DNA from: Monocercomonoides exilis
Taxonomy: Eukaryota; Preaxostyla; Oxymonadida; Polymastigidae
Direction: 5' to 3'
Length of the DNA: 64,000 nt
NCBI GenBank assembly: GCA_001643675.2
Contig: LSRY02000031.1
Span: 1,023,001-1,087,000, forward strand
The notes beneath the pieces were generated by a model. The model was given only the letters and a program-made list of their open reading frames with translations. It made no database searches and was not told the DNA's origin. This document shows, piece by piece, positions 47,207 through 58,416 of this stretch (position 1 is its first letter; every line of letters begins with the position of its first letter). Made by a program: the position numbers and the translations under genes.

Positions 47207-47513
47207 ATGGAAGTTCGAGCATATATATCACAACAAGAAGAAGGTGGAGAACATAAAGAAACAGAACTTTTTCTTATGAAAGGTTTGAGATTTTTCTATA
47301 AATTCAAAAGTATTCAAGAATTGTTAACTTTCTTTTTTTAACTAAGTTGAACAGGGATCGAATTATATGGAATCTTCTTCAAAGGTTAAGGAAATTAAAA
47401 AAGAAGTGGATGAAAAACTTACGGAGTATTTGGAACAAAATTCTGTAAAGGAGAAGGAAGAAAAAGAAACTGAAAAAAAACAAAAACTCGGAACACCTAA
47501 AGGAATTGCTTGA
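47207..47513 (+). CDS. Small two-exon protein, 80 aa, possibly GON7-like
   Basis: Exons 47207-47282 and 47347-47513 join in phase over a 64-bp GT-AG intron (donor GTTTGA, acceptor CTAAG). The protein starts MEVRAYISQQEEGGEHKE, has a short beta-like stretch ELFLMK, then a charged helix (KVKEIKKEVDEKLTEYLE) and a Lys/Glu-rich tail. The order resembles the KEOPS/EKC subunit GON7 (short N-terminal strands, then one long helix and an acidic tail). The similarity is weak and from memory, so I leave the symbol blank. The real support is the intact spliced frame ending in TGA. Confidence 0.5.
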
Positions 47514-48216
47514 TAAAACTCAAAAACACTATTTTGCACCTGCATTTTGCATAAAGTATTTTTTTGGAATTTCTTTCTTTCAGAGAAGAATTAGAGTATT
47601 TTATTCAATTATAACTTCATTCATTATTTACATGAATCTTTTGTGATTTTTTCGAGTCAAACTTGATCCGCGAAGCAAAGCTGTTGAATTTAATAATATT
47701 TTAAAATTAAATGCTGGTTAATTTTTTTCATTGAAAATGTGAAGTGGTTTTAAAAACAAATGAAATTTGAATGCTCTTACAATCAAATTAAAATGGCTTA
47801 AAGGCAGATGAATGAACAAGCGAATATCGAATTTTCTTCGAGAAACTGCTGAGCAAACAAATTATTAAAGGAAGACTTTCGAAGTTAAAAGGAAAAAATG
47901 AAAATCATTTTCATTCTCTATTTTATTTCATTCTATCAAAATGAAATGAAATAAAAATAAAAAATCAAATAAATGTTCAAATGATAATTTTCGATTTTGA
48001 GAAATGTTACAAATTGAAAAATAAACATTTGAGTAATAAAAATAAATAACATCTCATTTTCTCAAATATTTTCATTATTAGCTGATAATTAAACAGTCAA
48101 TCCAATTTATATTTTCAATTGAAAAAAACTACAAATAACAGTTTGTGGATAAAAGCAATAATCAAAAATACAAAAATTGAAATTTAGAGAAACAAAATGA
48201 AAAGCGTCTCACTTCA
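47514..48216. other. AT-rich spacer, nothing recognised
   Basis: Separates a plus-strand and a minus-strand gene that converge. No coding frame. Confidence 0.5.
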
Positions 48217-49657
48217 TCAAACATACACAAAATAATCAGAAATATCCAATGAAAAATTATCAAAATCAAACACTTTCAGATAATCAAATCTTTCAATTAA
48301 GCTTGTGATCAAATCTTCGTATCCTTCTTCTTCCATCTTTTCAATCACTTTTCTTTTCAACTCTTTTCTTTTCGCTTCTTCCATTTCATCTTTCGTCTCT
48401 TCTTGTAATCTTTCTGAAAGCTCCAAGAGGAATAAGAGACAACAAATTGTAATATGGTCATTCAATGATTGCTGCAAGATCTCTTCCAAAATAGCCTCAA
48501 CAGCTTTGCCTTTAAACAAGTCTTCAACTTTCACAACTCCCTTTTCCAATGCTGCTTCAAACACACTAACGCATTGCTCGCTTAAACATCTGCAATTATC
48601 CTTTGCTGCTCGAAATACCTGAACAATGCTGCTGATAAGTTCAGCAAAACTTTCATTTGGCAATTTGAACCAAAAAAAGAAATCTTTAATCGCAAAAAGC
48701 CATTTCTTGATAATAAACACTTCTTTCCCTTCTTTTCCTCTTCTTTCCTCTTCTTTCTCTCTCTTCCAGTCCACACTTTTTGTCAGCTCTTCCAGTTCTC
48801 TCGCAGCCTCTCTTGCAAAATGCAGCTTATTCACGATGAGTTCTTCAAAGCTGCCATCACTGAAGAATCTGCTAATCAAAAACTGCCAAGCAGACTGATA
48901 GGCGAGTCGTGAAAGATTGAAACACTCTTGATGATATTCGATGATATCTTTAATTTCATTCAGAAAAATTTCTTTTCCTATTTTCTAACAAATATTAATA
49001 AAAATAAAAATAATACGAATGCACACACATAAAATTCATGAATGTTGCTCAAGGCCAGCAAAGCCATTTCCACTTCTTTTTGAGCTTCCACGTTTCCCTC
49101 TTTCTTCGATGCAACTTTCAGAAGGCAAGGAATACAAATCGATAGTAATTCTGAAGAGAAGTCATAACAAAGAAAAATAAAGCGTCCACAAAGATCAGCC
49201 AGTAGCGCTTCAACTTTTTCTTTTTTTCTTATATTCATCAATAATCATCTCTTTAAATCTTCCGTTCAATTTAGAATGAAAAAAACAACTTCCAGGTGCA
49301 CCTTTCATTATTTTGCAATATCCAACGCGCTTCAACAACAAAATTGCTTTTCCCAACGTAATTTTCTCCTTTTCAGTCATTTTATCTATTTCATTGAACA
49401 GACATATCGTGATAACAGTTTTTAATTCATCTTTATCCATCACTTCCATCACTTTGAACATTTCTTCGATTTTACTTTCTGTTTCTGCTCTTCTTCATCA
49501 CAATCTTCCAGCCCAGAAAACAATTCTTAAAGGATCATTAAATAAAATGAAGCTGAACAATCAAACCATTAAATTTTTCGTGCAAACTTAAAAACTTCTC
49601 TGTTGGTGGCAACTTTTGAAACTCATAGATATGCTTATCTTCAGTCTGCATTGTCAT
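48217..49657 (-). pseudogene. Helical-repeat (EEGYED) family gene with two apparent frameshifts
   Basis: Paralogue of the complete gene at 55940-57438. Exon 1 is 49657-49567 (start MTMQTEDKHIYEF). A 41-bp intron gives LHEKFN-ELFSGLEDC. Within the second exon one A is missing from an A-run near 49473 (QKQKV to EEMFKVME), and a second shift lies in the A-run near 49220 (DEYKKK to EKVEALLADL). After an intron near 49030-48990 the last exon is open to 48217, with NEIKDI, FLISRFF, HFAREAARELEEL, a Lys/Glu loop and the family signature KMEEEGYEDLITS, ending LDISDYFVYV. All helical, with no known domain. The two lesions are in homopolymers and may be sequence errors, in which case the gene is functional. 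Confidence 0.7.
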
Positions 49658-50203
49658 TCTTTTTATTGCAAAAAACGTTATATTTATCGAACAAAGATTT
49701 GTATAAAATGAATAATTGATAAATATAAACATCGTTGATAATCATAGAAAATTAAACTCTAACTATTTCAATGCAATCGCTTTCCTTTATAAAAAATGTG
49801 ACAAAAATGTAATTATCTTCAATGCCAATGATCTCGAAGAAAAAAGTCAGAAAAGAATTTTTTTGTTTCTGTTGATCAAACCAACAAATTATTTGAGAAA
49901 AGGAATTTTCAATGCAACTCGTTTTTAATTTGTTATGACATTATATATTTTCAATTGGAATATATCGCAGAAACAAAAGTGGGATTTTAACGAAGAGAAA
50001 ACTGAAACTGCAAACAAAAAAGGAAATGGATATTTAGTCTCATTTTTTTGTGAAGAAGAATGTGATTGAAGACAATAACAATAAATGTCTTCATTTTCAA
50101 TAAATAAATATATAAATTAGAAAATTTTTTATAAATGAACGAATGAATATTTTTTTCTTTTTCAATTTTCAGTTTTCAGTTTTCCTAAAAATAATTTTTG
50201 AAA
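49658..50203. other. Upstream spacer of the helical-repeat family gene
   Basis: AT-rich. No coding frame supported. Confidence 0.45.
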
Positions 50204-50570
50204 TACAGATTCCGATAAAAATTCAAAACAAGATCGTTTTTAAAAATAGCTGCAAGAGAAGATGTTCTGATAATTTTCCTCCATACTTATCTTATCTTTT
50301 CTATCTCTTTATGCAAACCAGGCTTTCTTTTTCGTATCAACTGAATATTACGAAAATAATTATTATTGAAATATCGGAGGAACTCAAAATCCAATTTCTT
50401 TAATATTTTGTTAATTTATTTGTTCCATAATCAGTTGACATGAATAGAAAAAGTCTCAAATAGCAAATGAGTTAACATTGATTAGATAAGTTTGAAGAAA
50501 AATAATCAGAATTATTCCTCAAATTATTATTGAGAAAACGATTTTGTTCGGTATTTTGAGAACATAACAT
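50204..50570. mobile_element. MITE-A copy, degenerate
   Basis: The left end TACAGATTCCGATAAAAATT and AACAAGATCG resemble the MITE-A left end. The right end has CGATTTTGTTCGGTATTTTG and is frayed. Length and internal phrases fit the family. Confidence 0.55.
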
Positions 50571-50622
50571 TCTTGGAACTAGCAAAATAAAAATATATTT
50601 TTCAAAAGGATATTGACAAAAA

Positions 50623-51260
50623 GTGTGTGGTAATATTTGAAATCATATTTTTGATTAACAAAAATTTCGGTTTGAGAAATTGGATTGAATTTTTATTGAA
50701 AGAACACATTAAAGTGAGAGGACTTAAAAAAGATACAGATATCGCACAAAATACCGGACATCGCACAAAATACCGGACAAGATCGATATCACGATAACTG
50801 CAAGATAAATAATTCTGACAATTTTCCCCAAAATATATCTCATCAATGCAAACTCATTTGATATACAGATCTTTCAAAGCAGCTTCATTTGTGCTCAGAA
50901 AAAATTAATATCGAAATCTCGGAAAAACTCAAAATACTATTTCTCCGAGATTTCAAAAATTAATTTTTACTGAGCACAAATAAAGCTGAAGTGAAGTCTT
51001 ATTTTTCAAATGAGTTTGTATTAATGAGATATATTTTAATGAAAATAATCAGAATTATTTATCTTGCAGTTATCGTGATATCGATCTTGTCCGGTATTTT
51101 GTGCGATATCTGTAATTGGAACTTGAATTTTTCTTAAAAATCAAATTTTAGAGAATCACAAACTATTGTTCATTTATATGAAAATTTTTTTGTGAATAAT
51201 AAGAAATCTTTGAGAAATCAACACACAGAGAAAAGTTATGGTTTCAAAAATAATCACTAA
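50623..51260. mobile_element. MITE-B split by an inserted MITE-A
   Basis: The left end (GTGTGTGGTAATATTTGAAA) and right end (GGTTTCAAAAATAATCACT) match MITE-B termini. Subtracting the internal MITE-A (381 bp) leaves about 257 bp, the normal family length. Confidence 0.6.
50734..51114. mobile_element. MITE-A, 381 bp, best-preserved copy
   Basis: Terminal inverted repeats of about 105 bp start CAGATATCGCACAAAATACC within TA flanks. The left end carries a 19-bp tandem duplication (ATCGCACAAAATACCGGAC) not present at the right end. In the copy at 25357 the duplication is at the right end. No open frame. Confidence 0.85.
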
Positions 51261-51831
51261 AGTTAATTTTAGAATTTTTTAATCATCGGACCTTCAGTGA
51301 AGTCAGTGGCAATCAATGGAGTCAATATTTTTTAGGGAGGAAATTTTGATTTTATTTATGATATGAAGTATTGTTAGAAGAACATAATAAAATGAATAAA
51401 TGAAATTAAAATTGATAGAAAATTCAAATTCATAAAAATTGTAATAAATATAATGTGAAACAAAATTTTTCATGCAAAATATTTCTTCCCAAAAATGAAA
51501 AATTATTGGTCTATTTTTCAACTGATAAATGTTCTCATCCAAAAGAATCATCAATGTTATCTGGGATATGCGATAAAATACAAGACAAACAAAGAAAACC
51601 AACATCTGATATTTCGAAATGAGAAACATTTGTTTTAAATAATAATTTAAATATAAAACAAAAGATAAAAATAACAAATAAATGTTTTTTCACATTCCAA
51701 CTTATTTTGTTTCAAAATCTTTGAATTATTTCAAAATTTTTTCGCGAAAAAACTATTTATGGTGTGCAACCATTTTTGGTGATATTCACATATTCAAAAG
51801 ATTTTTTTGAGATATCGCTCGATATTGAATA
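51261..51831. other. AT-rich spacer, nothing recognised
   Basis: An AT-rich 124-codon open stretch on the minus strand (51303-51677), hydrophobic and Ile/Phe/Tyr-rich, lacks homology signals and is probably chance. Confidence 0.45.
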
Positions 51832-52994
51832 ATGGATCAAACATTATCGTCTACATACATCCCCACAACAGAATACTATTTAGTTCCAGATTCTAGGCCT
51901 ATTGTTTCGGAAAATGAACTGAAAATTGCAGTTGCTGAAAAGGTTTGAAATCTTCTTCCTCCACTTGTACAGTTGTTTAAATGTAAACATTTCTTTTTAA
52001 TAATTTATTTTCAAATATTGATGAAGGATCTCGAACAAAATGAAATCGAAAGAAAGCGAATTTCAAGCCAATATTATCAAAGCCGTGCTATTGGAGGCTC
52101 TTTACATGTTGAGGTTTTTCAGATATTTATTATTTTGTTTATCATCATCTAAAATTTCATATTTACTGTTTGGTTTTATTTTTATTGATTTTTTATTGTG
52201 ATTCACAACAGACAAGACTTCAGGAAGCTGAAAAAATGATTGCTCGTATTGAATCACGCCTTGCATCACTTCATTCACCATCAAGAACAAGATCAACTCC
52301 AGGAAGATATTACACTCCCTCTAAAATGCTTTCAACCACAAATTCGAGAATGAGATCTTCAAATCAACCATTGGATACTCCATTTACTCGTTCACAAATA
52401 AATGAAAATGAAAATACAAGTCAAAGAACCGAGAAAACTCCATTTGCCCCAGCCGATAAAACACCTCTTCCTTCGATAGATTATTCTTCGATATCTTCTG
52501 CACTTCACACTGAATTACCTCATGAAAATGCAACATGCGATCAACAAAATGATCGTCCAAATCCAAAAAAAGAAGAAGAAGAAGAAATGAGAAGTGATGC
52601 AGAGGAAATTGATGCAGAAGAAGAACAAAAATGTGCACAGCGAAGCTCAACCCTGAAGGAAAGCGACAATGAGAAGGAAATCAAAGAATATCACGATGAA
52701 GAAGAGAGCGAGCAATCTGAACTGAATGAAAGTAGCTCAGACAGATCGTCTTCGAAAGGAGAATGCAGCCCGATGAAAGAAGGAAACACGTGCGAAAAGG
52801 GAGAATGCTGTGAAGACGAAAGAGAACAGCCAAAACAGGAAGAAGAACAACAACAAGAGGAAGAAGAAGGATGCGATGAAGGAAAAGAAGAGGAAGAAAT
52901 GTGTTTGAGAGATGAAGTGAAGTCTTTATCACAAAGAATAACGCAAATTGAATCGACTTTACAATGGATTGCTAAAAAATTAGAGACAATTTAA
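51832..52994 (+). CDS. Acidic coiled-coil protein, three exons, 326 aa
   Basis: Exons are 51832-51942, 52027-52113 and 52212-52994, joined in frame by 84- and 98-bp GT-AG introns. The N-terminus (MDQTLSSTYIPTTEYYLVP) leads to a coiled-coil segment (about 31-85: ELKIAVAEK, IERKRISS, RLQEAEKMIARIESRLASL). A Ser/Thr/Arg-rich middle has repeated S/T-P sites (RSTPGRYYTPSK, PLDTPF), and a long Glu/Asp/Lys region follows. A final coiled coil (LRDEVKSLSQRITQIES) ends in KKLETI and TAA. The layout suggests a cytoskeletal or scaffold protein regulated by proline-directed phosphorylation, but that is an inference and no family is recognised. Confidence 0.75.
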
Positions 52995-53704
52995 TATTTT
53001 TTCATTTTTATTTGTTGTGTTTTTAAAAATATTTTCAATTTTTATCTGAGAATTTCTTCTTCAATTCAAAAATAATAGCTTTTTTTAACAAGATTCAAAT
53101 TTTTGGATATGAAAAAATAAAAAAAACATTTTCTTAATAAGTTCATTTCATAAAATCAACAAACACTTTTGTTTTGTTAATATCCAAACATTCATTTTCA
53201 TTGAATTATTTCTTATCTTCTTTCTTTTTCCACTTGGGATTAACAATTTCTTTCTTGATGATAAAAGTACATCAAAATCAAAGCTTTTGCAACTGGCTTT
53301 TCCGCTTTTGATTTTATTTTAATATTCTTTCTTTCTTTCTTTCTTTCTTTTCACCTTATTTATGATTTTTTTATTTATTAATATTTATTTTTTTATATAT
53401 ATAACATATGAAAATTTCATATTAAGAAGGAGTACCTCAATGTGTTGTGAGCGATAGGAGAAAGAAGTTGAAAAAAGGATTACAAGAAGGCACTGACGAT
53501 GCCAACAACAACTGAGAGCAGTAAGAATTGTGCAATCATATTAATATATATATATATGAAGAATTGATTGCATTTGACAAATAAATGAATAAACAAATGA
53601 ATAAATAAAAATAAAAATAAAAATAAAAATTAAAATTAAAGTTGAAGTTTGAAAAGCAAAAGCCTTATTCACAGGAATTTGAACAAGAAATCTTTTGTTT
53701 TGTT
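52995..53704. other. Spacer with short tandem repeats
   Basis: A (TTTC)n run at about 53327-53350, (AT)n runs near 53394 and 53541-53560, and (AAAATA)n near 53603-53635. No gene is seen. Confidence 0.6.
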
Positions 53705-53709
53705 GAAAA

Positions 53710-53710
<1 letters not shown>

Positions 53711-53740
<30 letters not shown>

Positions 53741-53829
53741 AAGAAGAAGAAGAAGAAGAAGAAGAAGAAGAAGAAGAAGAAGAAGAAGAAGAAGAAGAAG
53801 AAGAAGAAGGTGAAGAAGAAGAAGAAGAC
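53711..53829. repeat. (AAG)n microsatellite, about 119 bp
   Basis: Nearly pure AAG triplets, ending in a few variant units. The poly-Lys reading frame across it is a by-product. Confidence 0.97.
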
Positions 53830-54050
53830 TAAGTTAATTAATTAATTAAAAAAAAATGTTTGAAAATTAAAAATAACCAATCAGAAATGAAGTGTGTTTA
53901 CAGCTTGTAACCAATAAAATTCCAAGTAATTCGCTAAGAACTCTTGCTTCAACCCTTCCCCCTCTTCCCTTCTCAAATCAAACGCCCATCCAATCCAGTG
54001 CTTTTACAACTCTCTCTTTTTGCTTTTTTTTTCCCCTCACACTTTGTTTC

Positions 54051-55409
54051 TCACATTTCCGGGTCGCTCTCTTCCAAAAGCCCGCTCTCTTCCAATAGCC
54101 CTTCGTCTTCATCTCCATTCTGGTTTGTGCTTGTGCCACTGCTCGCCCCATTCGCTTCCTGAATTGTTGAGTCTTTGTTCAGATCGTCTCCCATCACATA
54201 CATCTTCTCTCGCTCGCTCAGCGAGTGCATTCTTGTCCCTTCTCCTTCTCCTTCTCCTTCTCCCTCTATTTTCCTTTCCCTTTCCTCTTCTTCTCCTTCA
54301 TCTTCAGTGCCTTTCTGGAACAAGTCTTCATCGTCTTCCTCAAACCGGTCGTCACTCGTATGCATCGTTCGCATCGGGCTTTGCCTGTTTATCTCTTTTT
54401 CCCGTTCTTCATTCTCTTCGTCGTCTGAGTCCGCTGTGCTGTCCAATTCGTCCTCCCCAGCAATTCCAGGCCGCATGCGCTTCAGCGTCGATTGAAGTGA
54501 AGAGAGCAGCAGAGAAGAATGTGCTGTAGATTTCTTTTCAATCTCGTCAACTGACTTCAGCGGAGTGCCACCAGGTGAACTGAAGCGAGATAGGGAGTGT
54601 TTGCAAAACAAGAATGATGCAATTTTAACATATATACATGAATTTATATTTTGAACAATGCAAAAATAATTTTTATCGTTAATTTAACTTTTTTGTTTAA
54701 ATGGAGCACAAACCGTTTAATAGTTGTTGATCTTAGCTTTTGTGAACCAGCAATAAGATCTTGCATTTTTATTGAAGGAGTGTTCAGCGTAGATGGGTTT
54801 GTTCTGTTTTGATTAACTGGTGTATTTAACATTGTTAAAGCTCTCTGATGCTAAAAACGCAAAACATACACAATTATCAATAAATGATGAAAAACAATCA
54901 AACTTTCGGTTTTGGATTATGCGCCACAGGTAATGGAGGAGCTACAGGTATTGTAGAAACTTGTGTAACTGGAGGAAGAGGTGGTGCTTGAGGAATAGTT
55001 GAAGTTTGCGCTGATGCAGCTTCTTGACGAACAGGAAAAGGAGATGTTTGAACGGAAGTCTCCACCATTTCATTTTCTGTTCGTTCTTTTGAAGTTGCTT
55101 CTTTCTCCTTTTGAACATCAGCAAGAAGCTTTCTCAATTTAGCAATCTCATCTTCTTTTTCCTTTAATAAAGATGCAGGATCTTGAATTTGTGCAGCTCC
55201 TTGCACATCTGAAAAAGCGCAAGTTTCTTGATTCGAAGTTTTATTTGTTGGAAAGGCTGCGTTCTTTTTTTGCTTTAATTATTCATAAATCATCAAATTA
55301 ATCAAATGCAAAATGTTGAAAATAAAATTACCATCAAAGAAACAAAGCAAATACATATGAAAACAATTTTAAGAAAGACCTAACAAATATAAACTCCGCA
55401 TACCGGCAT
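54051..55409 (-). CDS. Proline-rich, coiled-coil and acidic-tail protein, four exons, 346 aa
   Basis: Proposed exons are 55409-55404, 55272-54904, 54850-54714 and 54579-54051. They sum to 1041 nt in one frame. The three introns are GT-AG with good donors (GTATGC, GTTTGA, GTTTGT). The protein has a heptad segment (LLKEKEDEIAKLRKLLADVQ, about residues 37-57) and a poly-proline part (APPLPPVTQ and APPLPVAHN). Next comes a basic helix (MQDLIAGSQKLRSTTIKR) that loosely resembles a WH2 actin-binding motif, then SPGGTPLKS. The long acidic C-terminus contains EGEGEGEGEG and ends LLEESDPEM before TGA. Profilin/SH3-type partners would fit the Pro-rich stretch. An actin-related role is only a suggestion. 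The tiny first exon (Met-Pro) is the weakest call. Confidence 0.65.
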
Positions 55410-55704
55410 TACAACCAAGAGTAATTTGAAGTGAGATGCCCTTTATTAACATATTTATTCTTATCAAATACTTTTAAAAAATTTGAAAATCCAATAAAAA
55501 TACAATACATACATATTATTAAAAAGAAAAGATTTAAAATGAAATGATTTTTTAATAGAAAAATTTGTTCAAATTATGAAGAAACGAAAAACTTCAAAAA
55601 AAAATATATTCTTCTATTTAAAAAACAATCCAAATTCAAATACGCAAATAAAGAGCATAAACATAAAAAAAATGAAGAGAAATATAACGAATCCTTCGAA
55701 AATT

Positions 55705-55708
<4 letters not shown>

Positions 55709-55754
<46 letters not shown>

Positions 55755-55792
55755 AATAAATAAATAAAAATAAATAAATAAATAAATAAATG
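55709..55792. repeat. Poly-A tract followed by (AAAT)n
   Basis: About 43 A residues, then AAAT/AAATA units. Confidence 0.95.
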
Positions 55793-55939
55793 TTGGCGAT
55801 GCAAGAAAAGATGAGGAAATAATGATTGTGAAAAAATATTCAACTCCTAATTTCTCACAGTTATCCAAAAAAAAAAAAAAATTAAAAAAATTCGAAAAAT
55901 TCAAAAATCATCATCAAATCTCATAACTTCTGGAATGAC

Positions 55940-57438
55940 CTACATGAAAACAAGATATTTGATTATTCTTCTGTTATTTCTAAACACATAGGAGTTGAAG
56001 AAAGCAATGTAACACAAGCTCACCAGCCAATCTTCGTATCCTTCTTCCTCCATCATTTCAATCACTTTCCTTTTCAGCTCTTTCCGTTTGGCTTCCTCTC
56101 TCTCATTTTCGCTCTTCACACTCAGCCTTTTTGCAAGGCCCCTGAACACACACAAACAGCCACTGGCTTCTTCTTTTGCCACTTCTGACCGAACAACCTC
56201 GCTCAAAGCAACGCCAATCGCTCCTTTGTCCACCAAGCAGTCAATTTGTGAGGCTTGGCTTTTGATCATCGCATGGAACAGCTGAAAACAGAATCTGGCG
56301 ATGCTTCCTTGGCATGCCCTTGTGGCCCAAAACACCCGCACAACGCATTCAACCAGCCCTTCGTGCTCTTTCGTCTGATATTTGCACACAAAGAAGTAAA
56401 TATCCAATGAGCGGAGCCACCTCTCAATAATCATGATTTCACTCTCTGCACTTCTTTCTTTCTTTTCTTTCTTTTCTTTCTTTTCTTCTTTCTCTCTCTT
56501 CCATTCCAAACTCCTAACCAGCTCTTCCAATTCTCTTGTTGCTTCCTTCACAAAATGCAGCTCATTCACAATGGCATCTTCCAAATTTCTATCAACTTGA
56601 AATCGATAAATCAAAAACTGCCAAGCAGACTGACAAGCAAGTTGAGTGAGATTGTGATGTTCCTGGTGATATTTGATGATTTCTTTGATCTCATTCAGAT
56701 ACAATCCTTTCTCTATTCTCTATTTTTTTTCGAAAAAAGAAAGAAATAATTATTAAGAAATAAAATAAAATAAAATTACAACTCACATACTTGATTTGCT
56801 CCAATATTGCCCAAAGCAAGCAACACCATTTCCACATCTTTCTGAACCTCCTCATTTTCTTCCTTGTTTGCAGCATATTTGAGAAGACACTTCACATAGA
56901 TTGTTAGCAATTCTTTTGGTATTCTATCGTAATAATCAAGAAGAAGAAAATAGCATTCGATGATGTCGATTTGAAGCTTTTCATCTCTGTTCTTTTTTTT
57001 CTTCTCTTCATTTAAAGCCGTCTTTGTTAACCTTTGACACAACAAAGAATTGAAAAAATAGCCACTTCTAATCATTTTCATGTTAACAAAACATCCGATG
57101 TACTTCAACAACAATAATGAATTTTTCATTGTCATTTTCTTTTCTTCAATCATTTTGTTGACTTCTTCGAATAGATTTTTTCTGTCCATTGTTCCAAATT
57201 CTTCTTTGTTCATTTCCTTCATTGCTTCATTCATTTCTTCAACTTTCTTTTTCTGTTCAATTTCCGAACAGTGTTCCAGTTCGTCGAACAACGCTTCAAA
57301 AAACAAGAAAGAAAGGAAGAAAAGAAAGAAATTCAACCATCATAAATTCAAAAACAACATTGCTCACAAACTCAAAAACTGTTCAACATAAAAGCTGTTT
57401 TGAACTTCATCTTCATCCTCATCATTATACGCGCTCAT
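55940..57438 (-). CDS. Helical-repeat (EEGYED) family protein, three exons, 449 aa
   Basis: Exons are 57438-57372, 57293-56791 and 56719-55940. They join in frame across 78- and 71-bp GT-AG introns (1350 nt). The N-terminus is MSAYNDEDEDE, then LFDELEHCSEIEQKKK and helical segments with a charged loop (NEEKKKKNRDEK). The rest follows the family order: LNEIKEIIKYHQEHHNLTQ, QSAWQFLIYRF, NELHFVKEATRELEELV, a Lys/Glu run near 235, VECVVRVFWATRAC, and the signature MMEEEGYEDWLVSL. The C-terminal end departs from the usual NISDYF ending (NRRIIKYLVFM), so the last residues may come from a different reading or splice. All-helical, HEAT/ARM-like appearance. I recall this as a large oxymonad family of unknown function. 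Two more members lie in the window on the same strand. Confidence 0.8.
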
Positions 57439-58081
57439 TTTATTTATAACTTATATTTTCCTATTCGTTTAAAATTGTTACTTGCCCGACAAAATAAAAG
57501 ATAAATACAAACATCGATTATTGCCAAGCAAACATGAAAGAACGTGACAAACTATTTTGTATTTGCTTTACAACAAGATGCACAAAGAAAGTGCTATGAA
57601 ATTACTGTGCTCAGTTGACTAAGTCCAGGAATGAAAATCTTTTGTTCTTTTTTGATCGAACCAACTTTAATTCAACGAATTCAGAAATATTCTTTTTTTA
57701 TCCTTTTGAAATCCTTTTTCGATTCAATACCCATCTTATATAAACATTTTCCTTTTCAAACAAGGTGGCAACATTTTGAAATAGAGGTGGAAAAACAAGA
57801 AAAAATGATTCATGAAGAGAAAATTCTTTCTATTTAATTGATTGAATGAATCGGACCATAAACATCAAAAGAACAAGTTGCTTTCATTTTATTGTATTAA
57901 TGAATCAAGCGTGTTTTTTTGAGCAAGCATGAAGAACAGAATGGACTGTTGAAGATGAAATAATCAAAAAACTGAAAGTTAAAAAATCATTGAATTGATG
58001 ATACAAAGGCCAAATGCTTCAACCGCAAGAAAGAAAAAAATAATTTGGAAATAAGACTTCAAAAACAAAATATCCAAAGAT
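57439..58081. other. Upstream spacer, nothing firm
   Basis: AT-rich. Short open stretch at 57631-57837 without family features. Confidence 0.45.
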
Positions 58082-58416
58082 TTGTCCATTCAACGCTATT
58101 TCAAAATTGAATGTTCTGCATTGTTGCGGAAGAAACACATAACCTTTCGTTTTATATGTGATTTTTCAAAAACCTTAGATGACCAAAGTCATTGGATTTC
58201 GGAGGAAAGGAATTTTGACAAGGAATTATGCGGAGACAACTCTACAGTGAAACGAATGCAGAAAGAATACAGGAAAGGTTTTTTTTAGCTCATGAAAATA
58301 TGAATGCGTTTCAAATAGAAAGAAATCACCAGTTAAAATCCGTTTTCCCTGAACAGAGCGACGAGAAATACAATCATTTTGATCCATATTTTGATGATCA
58401 TTTATCACCAAAATGA
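58082..58416 (+). pseudogene. Possible short coding remnant
   Basis: One frame (MSIQRYFKIECSALL to MQKEYRKGFF) overlaps a second (AERIQERFFLAHENMNAF to HFDPYFDDHLSPK). Both look protein-like, and a one-base shift or an unrecognised intron would join them. No family recognised. Confidence 0.25.

Noticed and set aside
53642-53845. Poly-Lys open frame
   Set aside because: It is only the (AAG)n microsatellite read through.
55574-55904. Phe-rich open frames on the minus strand
   Set aside because: Created by the poly-A/(AAAT)n tract.
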